Shown in pieces: positions 12,301-24,310 of a stretch of DNA of 64,000 bases. Position 1 is the stretch's first letter. Every line of letters starts with the position of its first letter. Both the position numbers and the translations under genes were made by a program. The notes under the pieces are model-generated. The model did no database searches. It saw nothing but the letters and a program-made list of their open reading frames with translations, and was not told the DNA's origin. Origin of the DNA: Anthopleura xanthogrammica. Taxonomy: Eukaryota > Cnidaria > Anthozoa > Actiniaria > Actiniidae. The stretch spans positions 1,113,135-1,177,134 of the forward strand of contig OZ025211.1 in NCBI GenBank assembly GCA_964019055.1, written 5' to 3'.

Positions 12301-15241
12301 ATGTGGTTGATTTTGGCTGCAGTTGCTATCTTGATTATCAGCCTGTACTGGCTTGGAACCTACAAGCATTCCGTCATTAAGTCCTTCAATGTCCCTGGAT
12401 CAAAACCATGGCCGTACGTTGGCAACATCCCAGATATCTACAATTATGGCGGAGTCTCGAACATGCTCCAGGAATATAGAAAAAAGTATGGAAATGTCTT
12501 TCATTTTTCTATTGGTCAGAGTCCAATGATCGTAGTTGCAGATCCCGAGTTAATCAAGTTGATTACAGTCAAGGAATTCGACAAGTTTCGTAATCGTCAA
12601 ATCGATACCAAACTCCCACCCCCAAATGACTCTGGCGTTGGAGCTGCCGTGGACGACCAATGGAAGCGTATTCGCTCTACCTTGTCTCCAACCTTTAGTG
12701 CATCAAAAATGAAACAAATGGTCCCGCTCATAGATGAATCCTGCAAGACACTGATCGGGAAATTCCGTGAGGCGGCCGACACAGGTACAAACATATCCGA
12801 TATATTTATTTTTCTTCGGTCATGGTAAATTCACAGATAATGTATCGTACTTCATGTATGACCTCGACTGCTTCATGATTCAATACATATGGTATAAGAA
12901 GTTTGCATGATGGCATCATTTGACCACCACTACCAGAATGCTTCGCGAATTTTCTTTCATATTCAAATTTGTATTTCCTCATGATAAAGTACAAATTACA
13001 AATAGTAACAATGAACGTAACAAAAGAAAGTGTGCAAGTTTAAGGGATTCTGGTACAGGACAGTAGCAAGCTTTGAAAACCTGGGGAGGGGGGGGGCACA
13101 AAGCAACACGTGACCACGACAAATGAAAATTTAATTATATACTTGCTTCACTTTTCTGGAAAAAACTGGGGGGCTCGAGCCCCCCACCCCCCTTTCCTTG
13201 CTACGGCCCTGTGGAAGTAGAGGTTAACTGACTCCATAATGCAAATTAAATGTACTATTATTGTATGGGTTATGCCTGGAGTAGGCCCCAGGAAAATACG
13301 GTATTCCCCAACCCCTACCCCCTGGATTACCTTTTTGTTCTTACAAACTTTATCCTTTTATTTCATTTTATTTCCTTTCCTTTTCTTGACTGAACTTGAC
13401 TTGACTTTTACTTTTATTTATATCAGTCTTATTTTATTATACTTTATTTCATTTCATTTCATTTCATTTTATCTTATATTTCTTTTTCTTTCTTCTATTT
13501 TTCTTTCTCTTTATATTTTATTATATTTTAGCTGTTTTGTTGTTTGTTTGTGATTTTTTTTAGGTTCGACTATCAATGCCAGCTCGCACTACCAGCAGTA
13601 CATCCTTGAAGTCATCTTAAAGGTAGCTTTTGGCATGGAAGTTGACTTTCAGAATAACCCTAATGAAGAGATCGTTGCAACCGTTAAAGGTGTCTTCGAA
13701 ACTCGTCCGAAGTTTGCAATGTTCTTTAAGTCTCTTCCGTTCTATTCTCTGGCGATGAAACTGTTTGGTCAAGTAATGGTGAAGAAGTTCTTCTCTTTCT
13801 TCAATGCCATCGCCATGCAAATCATCCAACAGAGGAAGCAGCAGGGAATTGATGCAGGAAGAAAAGATATGATGTACTTGATGTTGAATACAGTAGACAG
13901 CGAGGGGAAAAGAAAGTTAACAGATGATGAAATATCAGCTCAGTCTGTAAGTACAGAGAGAAAAAACATTGAATATTCTTATTGCCATCAATCAGCTGAA
14001 TGAATCTCATGAATCACGTAAGTACCAGCTTTCAGTGAAGGGCAAACACTGCCCGTCATGTGCTATCAACCAGACAGTATTCTATTGCTTGGTATCAATC
14101 AATTTAATGTATCTCATGAATGTCATTACCAGCCTACAATTACAGGCAAACACTGCGCGTCATGTGCTATCAAGCAGAAAGTCATCCTATTGCTTGGTAT
14201 CAATCATGTAATGAACCTCATGAATCTCATGAATCTCATTACTGTTGCTTGGTATCTGTCAGTTATTGATTCTCGTGTATCTAATTTTTTATCCTACAAC
14301 GACAGCCCATCATTTGCTATTAACATGTCATGTGACACGGGAGAACTCGGGCAATCATACAATATAAAAACGAATATTTTATAAGGATTTTTATAGAAAT
14401 TAATTATTAAAAAATTATTTAGACCATTTGAAAAAAATTGTATTGCTTGCCAGACAACGCCCTTTACCATACAATTCCTCACATAGTAGACGTTATGAGC
14501 TCAAACTACGCCGTCTTACTATACTAGTATTCGGGTGCTCTTTTCATTTCTGGTGTTCATTTTGACACAACTGATCGATTAAAGGGGGTAGTGTCACGTG
14601 ACCAATAACCAGGTCCTACATCAGTATAATGAAATAAAAATTACCTTTTTCAGGTAACATTTCTCACGGCTGGGCTTCATACAACCAGCACATTTCTCTC
14701 GAAAGCTACTTATTGGCTGGCACATTATCCTGTAATACAAGACAAGTTGATCGAGGAAATTGACGCCGCCTTCGCAGCCAACCCCAAGAAATCGCTGTAT
14801 GATCTTATCCATGAACTGGAGTACTTCGATTGTTTCTTCAACGAGACGCTTCGGCTATCCATGGCTGGTGGGCTGGCAATCCGTCGTACCTGTACCCAGA
14901 GTTGCACCCTCAATGGCATTCATTTTCCTCGAGGAACCGGGGTCATTCTCTGCTACTCCCTTCTCCATACCGACCCAGATGCTTGGGAAGAGCCTTTCAA
15001 GTTCGATCCTGAGAGACATCGGGGACCAGTCAAGGAAAAGAGGCACCCTTACCAGTTTAATCCGTTTGGAGTTGGCCCTCGTTCTTGTATTGGCATGAGG
15101 CTTGCTCAGCTGGAAGGCAGGTTAACCCTCGTGCGTTTGCTGAGAGAGTTCAGGTTTGTGCTAGCTCCTGAGACTAAGCATGTAGCTCCAGATGGGTCCG
15201 TTCCTGGAGTTGTAGAGATACGAGTTGAGAACAGACATTAG
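12301..15241 (+). CDS. Cytochrome P450, CYP3-like clan, microsomal (complete, 3 exons)
   Basis: Exons 12301-12784, 13564-13946 and 14654-15241 join at phases 1 and 0 to give 484 aa, near the usual 500. The start is the ATG that opens a hydrophobic ER anchor (residues 1-25), followed by a proline-rich hinge (PGSKPWPYVGNIPD). The C-helix has WKRIRSTLSPTFSASKMKQM, very close to clan 3 enzymes. The K-helix ExxR is E353-R356 (NETLRL), PERF appears as FDPERH, and the heme loop FGVGPRSCIGMRLA carries the axial Cys434. The family oxidises lipophilic substrates with NADPH-P450 reductase; the substrate here is unknown. Oddity: the I-helix reads AGLHTTS (295-301), so histidine 298 takes the place of the usual acidic residue while Thr299 remains. 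It is otherwise intact, with no frameshift, and is predicted functional. Confidence 0.95.
13985..14265. repeat. Tandem repeat of about 105 bp in P450 intron 2
   Basis: Two good copies and part of a third share GCAAACACTGCSCGTCATGT, GCTATCAA and TATTGCTTGGTATCAATCA, starting immediately after the exon 2 donor. Confidence 0.85.
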
Positions 15242-15397
15242 AAATTGCCAAAAGTAATGTAGAATAATGCCATGATCCAGCCATATAGAGATCTGATCTG
15301 TCTGTCTGTCAAATAATCAATCCTCCTTAGTGATTTACAGTTACAAACAGAAAAAACTATGTGGTTATGAAAAATGATTTGTGGGAAAAAACAAGGA

Positions 15398-15403
15398 ATT
15401 AAA
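15398..15403 (+). promoter_or_regulatory. Possible P450 polyadenylation signal (ATTAAA)
   Basis: ATTAAA about 160 bp after the P450 stop is the first plausible hexamer in a spacer without other gene signals. Position is the only evidence. Confidence 0.35.
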
Positions 15404-15476
15404 AGCAAACGTTATAGTTGACAATTTCATATTCAAACCTTGATCGTGGTAGACTAGTAACGTAACGTTTAGAACA

Positions 15477-15817
15477 GAGACTCATGATTGGATATATTTT
15501 TTATGGGTACAGACTCATGATCGGGATAGATTTTTTATGGGCACACAGACTCATGATTGGATAGATTTTTTATGGGGACAGACTCATGAAGGGGTCTATT
15601 TTTTATGGGGACAGACTCATGAATGGGTGTATTTTTTATGGGGACAGACTCATGATTGGATAGATTTTTTTATGGGGACAGACTCATGATTGGATAGATT
15701 TTTTATGGGGACACAGACTCATGATTGGATAGATTTTTTATAGGGACACAGACTCATGATTGGATAGATTTTTTATGAGGACACAGACTCATGATTGGAT
15801 AGATTTTATAGGGACTT
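15477..15817. repeat. Minisatellite, 33-36 bp unit, 10 copies
   Basis: Ten units begin GACTCATGATTGGATAGA and continue TTTTTTATGGGGACA. The array is flanked by two related about 30 bp sequences at 15451-15480 and 15871-15902, both containing GTAACGT and AGAACAGAGA, so the array lies inside a direct repeat. Confidence 0.95.
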
Positions 15818-16720
15818 CGTTCGGGGTCCCCTCTCTACTCGACCCCGTTCTAGATACAAAACATCATAATAGACCAATAAAGTAACGTATAGAACAGAGA
15901 TGGATTGGTGGGGCTCCTGTGGTGAATTCGAACTGAGAGGAAGTCTGGAGAGGAGTCATCTCTCTTCAGTAAATCATTCCACAGGAAGCCCAATATATTT
16001 TTTAATTTCCTTTTCGTGGAGTTGCAATTGCTATCTTCCTCTTTCCTGTTCCTATCTTCGATAAATTATCGTTACTTGATTTCTTTCCTGTCATATTTAT
16101 ACGAAGCAAGTAGAACAGGAAATATAGCCTGTTAGTTTCTTACAGGCTTTTAATCATCTGGTTTTGATCTTTTATCGTTGCACTTGTGCTACTTTTTTAC
16201 GTGATCGTAGCTTAGTTGTAAAGGATGTTAAGGTCAAGGTTTGCCAATTATTTTCACTAAGTATCCGGCCTTAAAATTCCATATTTCGGTCAATGCCAAG
16301 GTAATTGAAAAAATTGAGAAGTCAAAAATTAACCGCTTACAATGGAAAATACACAAAAAAAAATCATATAGACGATGGGGTTTTTGTTTTTTTTTTTCGT
16401 TCAGTTTTCTTTTTTTTTTTTTTTTCTTTCTTAAATTTCATAAAAATAATTTATATTTTTATCAATGTATACATTTATCAATATTCATTGTTATAGATAC
16501 TTTGCATATTGTCCTTCTCATCGTTAATTGATTTATTTGTTGTATTTGATTTGAGGGCCAAAAGTTTATTAGCCTATGGCTATAAAATAAAATAAAAACT
16601 TAAAATAAAGACTTTAGTGCCTTAGTGCCTTAGTGTCTTACGTATATCATATATAAATAACATGGATATTATATTTGGAATATGTCTGTAAAAGGTTATT
16701 AAATCCGAAATGTAAAAATA

Positions 16721-16721
<1 letters not shown>

Positions 16722-16778
<57 letters not shown>

Positions 16779-17222
16779 CTTAATTTATATAGCGCAAAAT
16801 CCACTAGCTGCCCAAAGCGCTTTACATAATTATGTAATAAGTATAAAATATATTTCAAAAATTATAAGACTAACTTAAACTATAAGAAAACGAACGGAGA
16901 AAGACGAAAACAATCCTAGTTCTAATAAATAATACTGAAAAATATGATATAAAAAAATGTGTTAAAATATTATATGAATATACCTATATAAAATATGTAT
17001 CTACTAAGAATTATAAGCTTCTTGAAATAAATAAGTTTTAAGCTGTTTCTTAAAAGTAAAGACATTAGGCGCCTCTCTTATGGAAAATGGTATGCTATTC
17101 CATAGTTTGGGTGCAGCAACAGAATGACTAAAGCGCAATGAAGGAAAAGTGAAAACTGCCAGGATAAATATGATAAATAATGAGATCAGGAAGTGAGAAT
17201 TAAATAATCGACAAGAATACAA
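16722..17222 (-). mobile_element. 5'-truncated LINE, end of the reverse-transcriptase ORF plus 3' tail
   Basis: On the minus strand 17222-17004 encodes a segment ending in a stop that contains SVAAPKLWNSIPFSIREAP and a TFKKQLKTYLF ending. This is the signature C-terminus of non-LTR retrotransposon ORF2 proteins. The non-coding tail includes TGGGCAGCTAGTGGATTTTG and ends in a (TTA)n tail at 16776-16722, as in CR1/L2-like elements that end in short repeats. Only the last part of the element is present. Confidence 0.85.
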
Positions 17223-17904
17223 GGAAAAAATTCTTAATTGGCCTGCTCATTTTTGGTTAAGAGGTGACAGGAAAGGAACTTTGGAAAAATGCACTTATTT
17301 TCCCAATTAAAAATCTCAACAGTCACTCGGAATGGTTGAACCCATTAGCCTTGAACAGACTTGTAGTGTAACCACGTTCTCTAAGTCATGCATTAATGAA
17401 GTTCAACCCGACCACCAAGGTGAGTTCCTGCTGAAGGAATCAAGTAAATACACACAAGACAAAATGTTAAGAGAGCTTAGTTTTACTAATAATACTGATA
17501 ATATCTCTTGAAACAATATTCCTCTGATGTAATATGGATAATGCTATACAAAGATTACCTAATCTTTCAAGTTCTTACTTTCGTCATCCTTGTTCCCAAA
17601 ATTTTAGGATTTTAAATATGGAACAGAATAGTGAAAATGGCTTCAGACGCTAGTGTCACGTATGATCAATGGATGAATAATTTTACAATAACTTTAGAGA
17701 CTATAGCATGTATAAGTATGAAGATTATTTATAAAGTCTAGCTTATTTAAGTTTTAATGTTCTAGATTTTAAACTGTTAAACTCCTGGCAGAGTTGGTCT
17801 GTAATACTCCAGCTTTTGTCAAATGTTTCGAGTAACCTATCAGTTCTACCAGCGCTTTACCCAATACGCTTGTTATGTGACCAGGTTGTCATGTCAACGG
17901 GTTG

Positions 17905-19351
17905 TCAAGAGCGTGCCGTACTTGTAATAACAGACACAGGTATTGCTTTTGGAGGACTGGGTACGCGTGGCTGTAGTTGACTGAACGTAGAAAAGGCAGT
18001 ATACCCACAGGTGTTGGGGAATATCAGTGGACTACCATGTAACTTTCTAGCAGTGCATGGGCTGAATCGGTAGTCATAGCAACAGTTCCAGAGAGGTCGG
18101 GTTAAGGTGGGTAACATAGGGTAAGGGTAGCCAGTCTCTGGGGGCGGAGTGAGTGATGTAACAGGTAAAAATGCTGGTGATTCAGCTTTCAAAGTCTCTT
18201 GAAAGGGTACTTGAGTCCTTTCTGTTTTGGCTTTTACTCTGTTTATTCTTGGTTTGAACTCGTAGGGGAGTTTACCGAATTTATAGACAAGTCGTTGGCC
18301 TGGAACCTGCAAGTATAAAGAATAACGGAACGTGAGTTTGAAAAGCGATACCATCACTAAAATAGATCACAGTAATGACTACTTTGCTACTGTTGAATGA
18401 TTTGTTCATTTTGCATTTCAAAGTCACAAGATTAAAATCCGGCTTGTATCAAGTGCCTCAATAGTACTAAATCAACAAAGTGTTGAGGATATATATGCTC
18501 CCCATAAAACCGAATAGTGATGAATCAAAATAGAACATAACATTTCTAGACAACACGTACCTTTTGAATGATTCCTTGCTGGTAATAATACCGAATGGCT
18601 CGGCTTAGTTTTTCATAGTTCATCCCTGCTCTATGTTTCAAGATGCCCCATCTTTTTGCAACTTCTTCTTGGTTTTTAAGCTTAAATTCTCCGTGGTCCT
18701 TTCTACTCCATGCGATAAGCGAGTTATATCTGTCATCAGATAGCAATTCGAGTAAAAATTCCCATAAATGAACTGTATTTTTATATCTTGGTTTCTTGTT
18801 ATTAATAACCACGTCTGACTTTGGTAGTTCATGTTGTTGCTCTGATTTCACAACTTCAATGTCTTTGATATCTGTTAAAAAAACAAAAATAATTTTTCAA
18901 GTCAAAAATTAGTAAATGAAAATGAAGCAAGATATATTGCTAACCAATGTAGAATGTTTCCAAGGTTCATTTAAAAAAAACAAATAATCATCGAGTTGAA
19001 ATGTAAAAATATTTTCCAAATTCTAGCAAGAATAGATGTTCATATGAAGCAAGATCTTAATACATGTGAGTGCTTGCAGTTCAGTTGAAGCTGATAGTAA
19101 CACCAATCCGTAATTAATGATCTTGATTCTCACCAATCAATTCTTAATTAAATAAATATAAAATAATAAAGAATTCTATCATGGATGACAATGAACTTCC
19201 AATAAAACACTCGAGAAATTTTTGTACACAATGTTCCGGGAATGATCTTCATTTTGCTAATGTTTACTTGGTAAAGCATACAGTTTTCTTAAAGGTCCTA
19301 TGATAACCACCTACGGTACATACCTTGATTGGATGTCGTGCTACTAGCCAT
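17905..19351 (-). CDS. ETS-domain transcription factor, gene A (246 aa)
   Basis: Exons on the minus strand: 19351-19324 (ATG), 18871-18561, 18306-17905 (stop). Phases 1 and 0 match, giving 246 aa. The ETS winged helix-turn-helix domain spans about residues 40-123 and binds GGA(A/T) sites in the nucleus. It opens [13 protein letters not shown], and recognition helix 3 reads MNYEKLSRAIRYYY with both DNA-contacting arginines. An intron cuts the domain between GIIQK and VPGQRLVYKFGKLPYEF. There is no pointed/SAM domain; the N-terminus is short (MASSTTSNQ) and the tail is rich in Pro, Ser and Thr, perhaps an activation region. The GQRLVYKF ending resembles ELF/ESE/TEL-type ETS proteins, but the subfamily is unclear. 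It is the first of three tandem paralogues. Confidence 0.92.
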
Positions 19352-19489
19352 GATAATTATTTGAGTTGCCGATGCGGAAGTCCGATCAAGTCACGAACGA
19401 TTTTGATACAGTTTCACTCACTTCACTGAGAATTTTCTTTGCCCACTCTCGATGAGACCAGAACCGTCTACCAAGTTTATAGTTTTGAT

Positions 19490-19690
19490 ATGAAAGCCGA
19501 GGAAGTCAGGTTTATAACTGCAGGGGTGTTAACGTTATTATGTCACGGTATGTATTACATAGGCCCGTACGTCATCTCTCGATTGTCTTCGCTTGACGAA
19601 CACAGAGCGCGCGTCTATTGTCGGGAAGTGATGACGCACGTTACGTTCTTAAAGCAGGGCAGAGCACTGTTGCGTAAGATGACGAAATAA
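19490..19690 (+). CDS. Small ORF of 66 aa, divergent from ETS gene A (doubtful)
   Basis: The ATG at 19490 opens a frame ending at 19690 with a hydrophobic stretch (GVLTLLCHGMYYIGPYVIS) followed by a basic C-terminus. The frame is open upstream to about 19439 without another ATG. It starts about 140 bp from the gene A ATG in the opposite direction, so a shared promoter could transcribe it. I do not recognise the protein and chance is a fair explanation. Confidence 0.2.
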   Translation: MKAEEVRFITAGVLTLLCHGMYYIGPYVISRLSSLDEHRARVYCREVMTHVTFLKQGRALLRKMTK

Positions 19691-21029
19691 CGACACATTT
19701 CTTTCGTGACTTGGTTTTGTTTTCGTAGCTTAATCTTGTCTCTAACTGGGATCCAATGTAAGCTTCCATAAAACGGAGATGACGAAGAAACAGCTCGCTA
19801 AAAACTAAAATTTATTACAAAACATTGCTTCTACCCGAGCATATTTTTTACTCAACTCGGAAAACTTATCAATGAGATAGGAAAATTTATGTTTTGACGG
19901 CAGATAAATTTGAGTTTGAAAGGTTTTTGATTGACGAAATTTTCTTGTTGTGATTAGGAAGGTATTTGTCGCTGAACCGGAAGGAAGCAATCCCAGTGAT
20001 TGACCACATTGACCTTTGCATACGTAAATCAGGAATAATCATATGCAACATTTCTGAGAATGCTCGACTGCTGAGACTCTCAGCTCTTGACGAAACCAAT
20101 AATACCCAGAAAAAAATACTAAGACAAAGCTTAATAACCCTTCCAAGATGCTTAGGACTTATTGGGTGAGTAAATAAGCCTTTAAAGAGGTGGATTTACG
20201 CGCCGTACGTGATGTGGAACAGTGTTTATTGATAAGTCAAGTCGCTTTGCGTCGTCGGTTCAAGAGTCAGGAATAGAATCAACGTCATGCAAAATAGATT
20301 AAATTACTTTCTGCTCTGTCGAACCCTTAGATGGAAACTTACGCAGTTGAATCCAGACTAGATCAAGTTCTAGGAATAGAAATGATTCGAAATGCAAAAT
20401 GATTGTTGTCGGTAACACAGCTCCTGTCATGGAATGAACTGTAATTCGTAACAACGAAAACAGTATTTTCCTTTCCATTTCATGATGACATATACATATG
20501 TCTTCATTGAAAATGGTGTTTATCTTGGTCTGCAAATGTTTATAAATCCCTGGTAATATTTGTGCTCAGTCATGCTCAGTATAATTTAATAATAAAGAAG
20601 GACTCGATATAGCGAACACATATACGAACAAGACGAATTCCTCTACATAAAAACACACAAAAATACCAAAACAAAACAAAGAACAAGGATTATATCTTCA
20701 CCATTACCTACTATGGTATCCAATCTGACAAACAAAGCTCAGAAAAGACCGCTAGTACCAATATCGGTCAAGGATCTTGTACTTTGAGTGGTTGTCCAAG
20801 TCCAAGCACGTGTTACTTACGTTACCATAATATGCAAATGTTCGACTGACGTCGCCGTTACGTCACATGTGTTTTCGGTTCGCGTTCGCAAGCTGCTGAC
20901 CCACCCTAGCTTGTTTTTTTCCCCAGCAGATAATAAGGAAGTTTAACCTCTACAATAGTTACCTCATGTGATATCCAATCTCATTCCTTTTAGTTCAAGA
21001 TCATGCTTATTATTCAACAAATATTGTTT

Positions 21030-22095
21030 CAGGGTTCAATCAATGAGCCAGCCATGGCATGACTTTGATCAGCCCAGACGGGTTGTTTCAGGGTTCGATC
21101 TGTGAGTTAGCCATGCCCTGACTTAGATCAGCCCAGAGGTTGTTTCAGGGTTCGATCTGTGAGTTAGCCATGCACTGACTTACTTTGGTCAGCCCAGAGG
21201 TTGTTTCAGGGTTCGATCTGCGAGTTAGTCATGCCCTTACTTTGGTCAGCCCAGACGGGTTGTTTCAGGGTTCTATCTGTTAGTTAGTCATGCCCTTACT
21301 TTGGTCAGCCCAGAGGTTGTTTCAGGGTTCGATCTGTGAGTTAGTCATGCCCTTACTTTGGTCAGCCCAGACGGGTTGTTTCAGGGTTCGATCTGTGACT
21401 GAGTTAGTCATGCCCTTACTTTGGTCAGCCCAGAGGTTGTTTCAGGGTTCGATCTGTGAGTTAGCCATGCCCTGACTTAAATCAGCCCAGAGGTTGTTTC
21501 AGGGTTCGATCTGTGAGTTAGCTATGCCCTGACTTAGATCAGCCCAGAGGTTGTTTCAGGGTTCGATCTGTGAGTTAGCCATGCACTGACTTACTTTGGT
21601 CAGCCCAGAGGTTGTTTCAGGGTTCGATCTGCGAGTTAGTCATGCCCTTACTTTGGTCAGCCCAGACGGGTTATTTCAGGGTTCTATCTGTTAGTTAGTC
21701 ATGCCCTTACTTTGGTCAGCCCAGAGCTTGTTTCAGGGTTCGATCTGTGAGTTAGCTTTGCCCTGACTTAGATCAGCCCAGAGGTTGTTTCAGGGTTCGA
21801 TCTGTGAGTTAGCCGTGCCCTTACTTTGGTCAGCCCAGAGGTTGTTTTAGGGTTCTATCTGTGAGTTAGCTTTGCCCTGACTTAGATCAGCCCAGAGGTT
21901 GTTTTAGAGTTCAATATGTGAGATAACCTTGCCCCGCTGACTTTGATCAGCCCGGGCAGAGATTTCAGGGTTTCACTCTATGAGCGAGTTATTCCCTGCC
22001 CTACAGCCCAGAGATTGTTTCTAGCCGTGCCCGGTTGGATCTGTAAGTTAGTCGTATTACATAAATCAGCCCAGAGGTTGTTTCAGGGTTTTGAT
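21030..22095 (+). repeat. 57-61 bp satellite array, about 17 units
   Basis: The unit contains GGTTGTTTCAGGGTTCGATC, TGTGAGTTAGCCATGCCCTG and ACTTAGATCAGCCCAGA. Two subtypes alternate (ACTTAGATCAGCCC and CTTACTTTGGTCAGCCC), and the right end decays. The same unit appears in reverse at 3905-4035, with partial matches near 35763 and 61549, so it is a dispersed repeat that expanded here. Confidence 0.95.
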
Positions 22096-22801
22096 AAAAT
22101 GTGAATTTTTTTTATTACAAACATTTTATCTTTCGCGGGACTTTACCCTTTTTGGTATGGTTTCTAAAAATAGCACTTGAAGTAAGCATACTAATGTATG
22201 TCTATACGCCCACCCCTCTATTGCCCATGCAAGATGTTACTGAAGTGGGTGTATCAGTGACTGGTGTTACAAGAATCTTACATCAAATGTCAAATTTTTT
22301 TAGACTTGCTTCCTCTTTGTACCTTGTAGTCAGAATTTTAAAAAACCGGTTAAAAATGGTAAAGAATATGACTTGTAAGGTTTTCAATTCAGGACACCAA
22401 GTTACCAGGGTTTTTTTTACTCCGACGAAGGACTAGCGTCCGAAACGTCAGTAAGTGATCTCTCTTATTTTTTACGGTGTAAAATTTAACTTTTTATCAC
22501 AACTGTTTCACTAGAAACACCGACGCAGCCCACACTAGCTTACCGCTAGTTATCATCTCTTTAGGACAAATGTCTATTTAGAAGCCTAAGACAAAAATTA
22601 TATATATATATATATATTTTTTTTTTAATTCAAAAATTTATTATATTTTCGCAGAAAACGCAGCCGCTAAAATCGTTAGTGTAAACAGACCTAGCGCCTT
22701 TACGGTGTAACTACTACATGTTACTACATGTAAACATACAACGTTATTATGAGGGAGAGACAACATTTTTTCTAATGGGCAACCGTATAAAGCACCAGTG
22801 A

Positions 22802-23029
22802 ATGCCAAGCAACCACAAAAAATATAGTAAAATAGGGAGGAAAACACTGAGACACCTGGTCACAGATCCCTTCAGTCAGTTCCGAGACAACATTTCCGAT
22901 CAATTCGTTTTCGCTCTTTTCAACAAAATTAGTGCTGAAGCGAAACGGGAATATATAATAGCCACTCTTTCTAAAAAGAATATTAGAGCTTTAGATTCAA
23001 TAAGAAAAATTAAAGAAAAAAATATGTAA
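22802..23029 (+). CDS. Unrecognised 75 aa ORF, possible transposon fragment
   Basis: ATG to stop, lysine-rich and predicted helical (contains NISDQFVFALFNKISAEAKR). It has no recognisable family and no neighbouring exon. It lies between an AT microsatellite and a SINE-like unit, which favours a fragment of a mobile element. Chance cannot be excluded. Confidence 0.2.
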   Translation: MPSNHKKYSKIGRKTLRHLVTDPFSQFRDNISDQFVFALFNKISAEAKREYIIATLSKKNIRALDSIRKIKEKNM

Positions 23030-23041
23030 AAAAAGAAAATA

Positions 23042-23136
23042 TTATATGGATACGGTGGGATTTGAACTCACGTCCAACAACATGAATTTTATAATTTATT
23101 CCCAAAAATAACCTGTACTACCACTATGCCATACCC
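23042..23136 (-). mobile_element. tRNA-like head of a SINE (minus strand)
   Basis: On the minus strand a box A (TGGCATAGTGGTAG) is followed by a box B (AGTTCAAATCCC) at tRNA-like, slightly long spacing. The acceptor arms (CGGGGTA and CGTATCC) do not pair, so it is not a working tRNA. The flank up to about 23300 may be its body. It differs from the SINE family at 51226. Confidence 0.5.
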
Positions 23137-23430
23137 CGAGACATGGCCAGACATCCGCAGGGCTGAGGGCGCAGTATGGACTTTGGACCTGACGGCAATT
23201 AAGACCTTCTGCCCTTGGGTGCACGGATTACGCAGGATGATGTTCTAGCCCGAAGGCATCAGGGGAGAGACTAGCCGGCCCCAGACCATATCTACAGCTA
23301 ATCCCTTGCACAACCTGCCACGCACTAGGCACATTGAGTTGAAGTGGGAAAATAATATTGTCTATCTGGTGCATTGTTTTCAAGGCTATTGTTGTGTTTA
23401 TTTCTTGGAACAGTGGTCCAGTGGCAAAAA

Positions 23431-23609
23431 CTTAAGGGGGCTTTCATTTATTACTGTATGGGGGGGGGGGGGTCAATATTGGGGGGGGGGGGGGCACATT
23501 ATTTTCGGAAGCTACATGGTGGGAATTGTTACTGATTGTATGCAGCTTTATAGGGGTTTAGTATTAACCCCACTCCCCCATACATTAATATATGAAAGCC
23601 CCCTAAGGG
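23431..23609. mobile_element. MITE with TIR CTTAGGGGGCTTTCAT
   Basis: The left end AAGGGGGCTTTCATTTATTA is mirrored by ATATGAAAGCCCCCTAAGG at the right. Two long G runs sit inside. The element is non-coding, about 180 bp. Confidence 0.8.
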
Positions 23610-24194
23610 CTTCCAAGACACTGAGTCATGCCCGGTTCGGTGAGGTTCAAACCTTGGACAAGGGCGGATCCAGGGGGAGGGTCGGGGGGTTCGCAACCCC
23701 CCTGCCATACCTGAGGTTAGGTACGGGCAATTTGATATTTGATGGGGGGTGGGATAAATCCCAAAAAAATATCGAGCAAGGTCTCGATCCTTAAAAACAA
23801 TATCGTACAACGTCAAATACGGCAAAAAAATATCGAGCTAGCTTATAAATTCGATTTCAAGATTTCACTTCTTTTGAAGCAAATGGAATATTCGACTTTT
23901 GAAGGGAGTCTAATGCCTCTCAAACCGCTGGAAATCGCATTTCCGAGAGTCTGAATTTCAAAGTTTTACGGGGGAGCATGCCCCCAACCCCCCTAGTTGC
24001 TCCAGTTCGTTGCTATGTTATTATCAACAGCCAATGAAATTTGATAGAATCTTATGGCCTACGATTTTTCGTTAAAAAGCTGAGAAGGCTCTGGGTACGA
24101 GAATGTGTCAATGTCAAATGAAACTAGGCCCCAGGCTCTTCAGTTGATACAGCAGATTTACTTTCAGTTGAGTGCCTCTTATCTGTTTTACAAA

Positions 24195-24310
24195 CAAGAT
24201 GCATTATGGTATACCTTGGGTACAAACACCATATAAGGCAAGATAAATAATATACAGATAATTACACCCAAGCTAGACCACAATGCACCATGTTCACTAT
24301 CCCCAAAAAT
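24195..24310. mobile_element. MITE family D, copy 1
   Basis: Inverted ends: GCATTATGGTATACCTTGGG and CCCAAGCTAGACCACAATGC. A cleaner copy at 54246-54372 lies in MON2. The spacer shares ACCATATAAGGCA in both copies. Confidence 0.8.

Larger units (their letters stand above)
15242..17904. other. Intergenic, P450 to ETS gene A (convergent 3' ends)
   Basis: The region holds the GACTCATG minisatellite and a LINE tail, listed separately. The rest is AT-rich with poly-T runs (16380-16440). P450 (plus) and ETS gene A (minus) end facing each other here, so their 3' UTRs should lie inside it. No further coding signal was seen. Confidence 0.6.

Noticed and set aside
12785..12828. Continuation of P450 exon 1 to a nearby stop
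   Set aside because: A donor at 12785 and the next exon in phase restore the clan 3 sequence; read-through would truncate the enzyme before the heme loop.
21030..22095. CRISPR-like array
   Set aside because: The whole unit is repeated with no unique spacers, and the context is eukaryotic.
23042..23136. tRNA gene on the minus strand
   Set aside because: A and B boxes are present but the acceptor arms do not pair and the anticodon region is too long, so a SINE head is the better reading.
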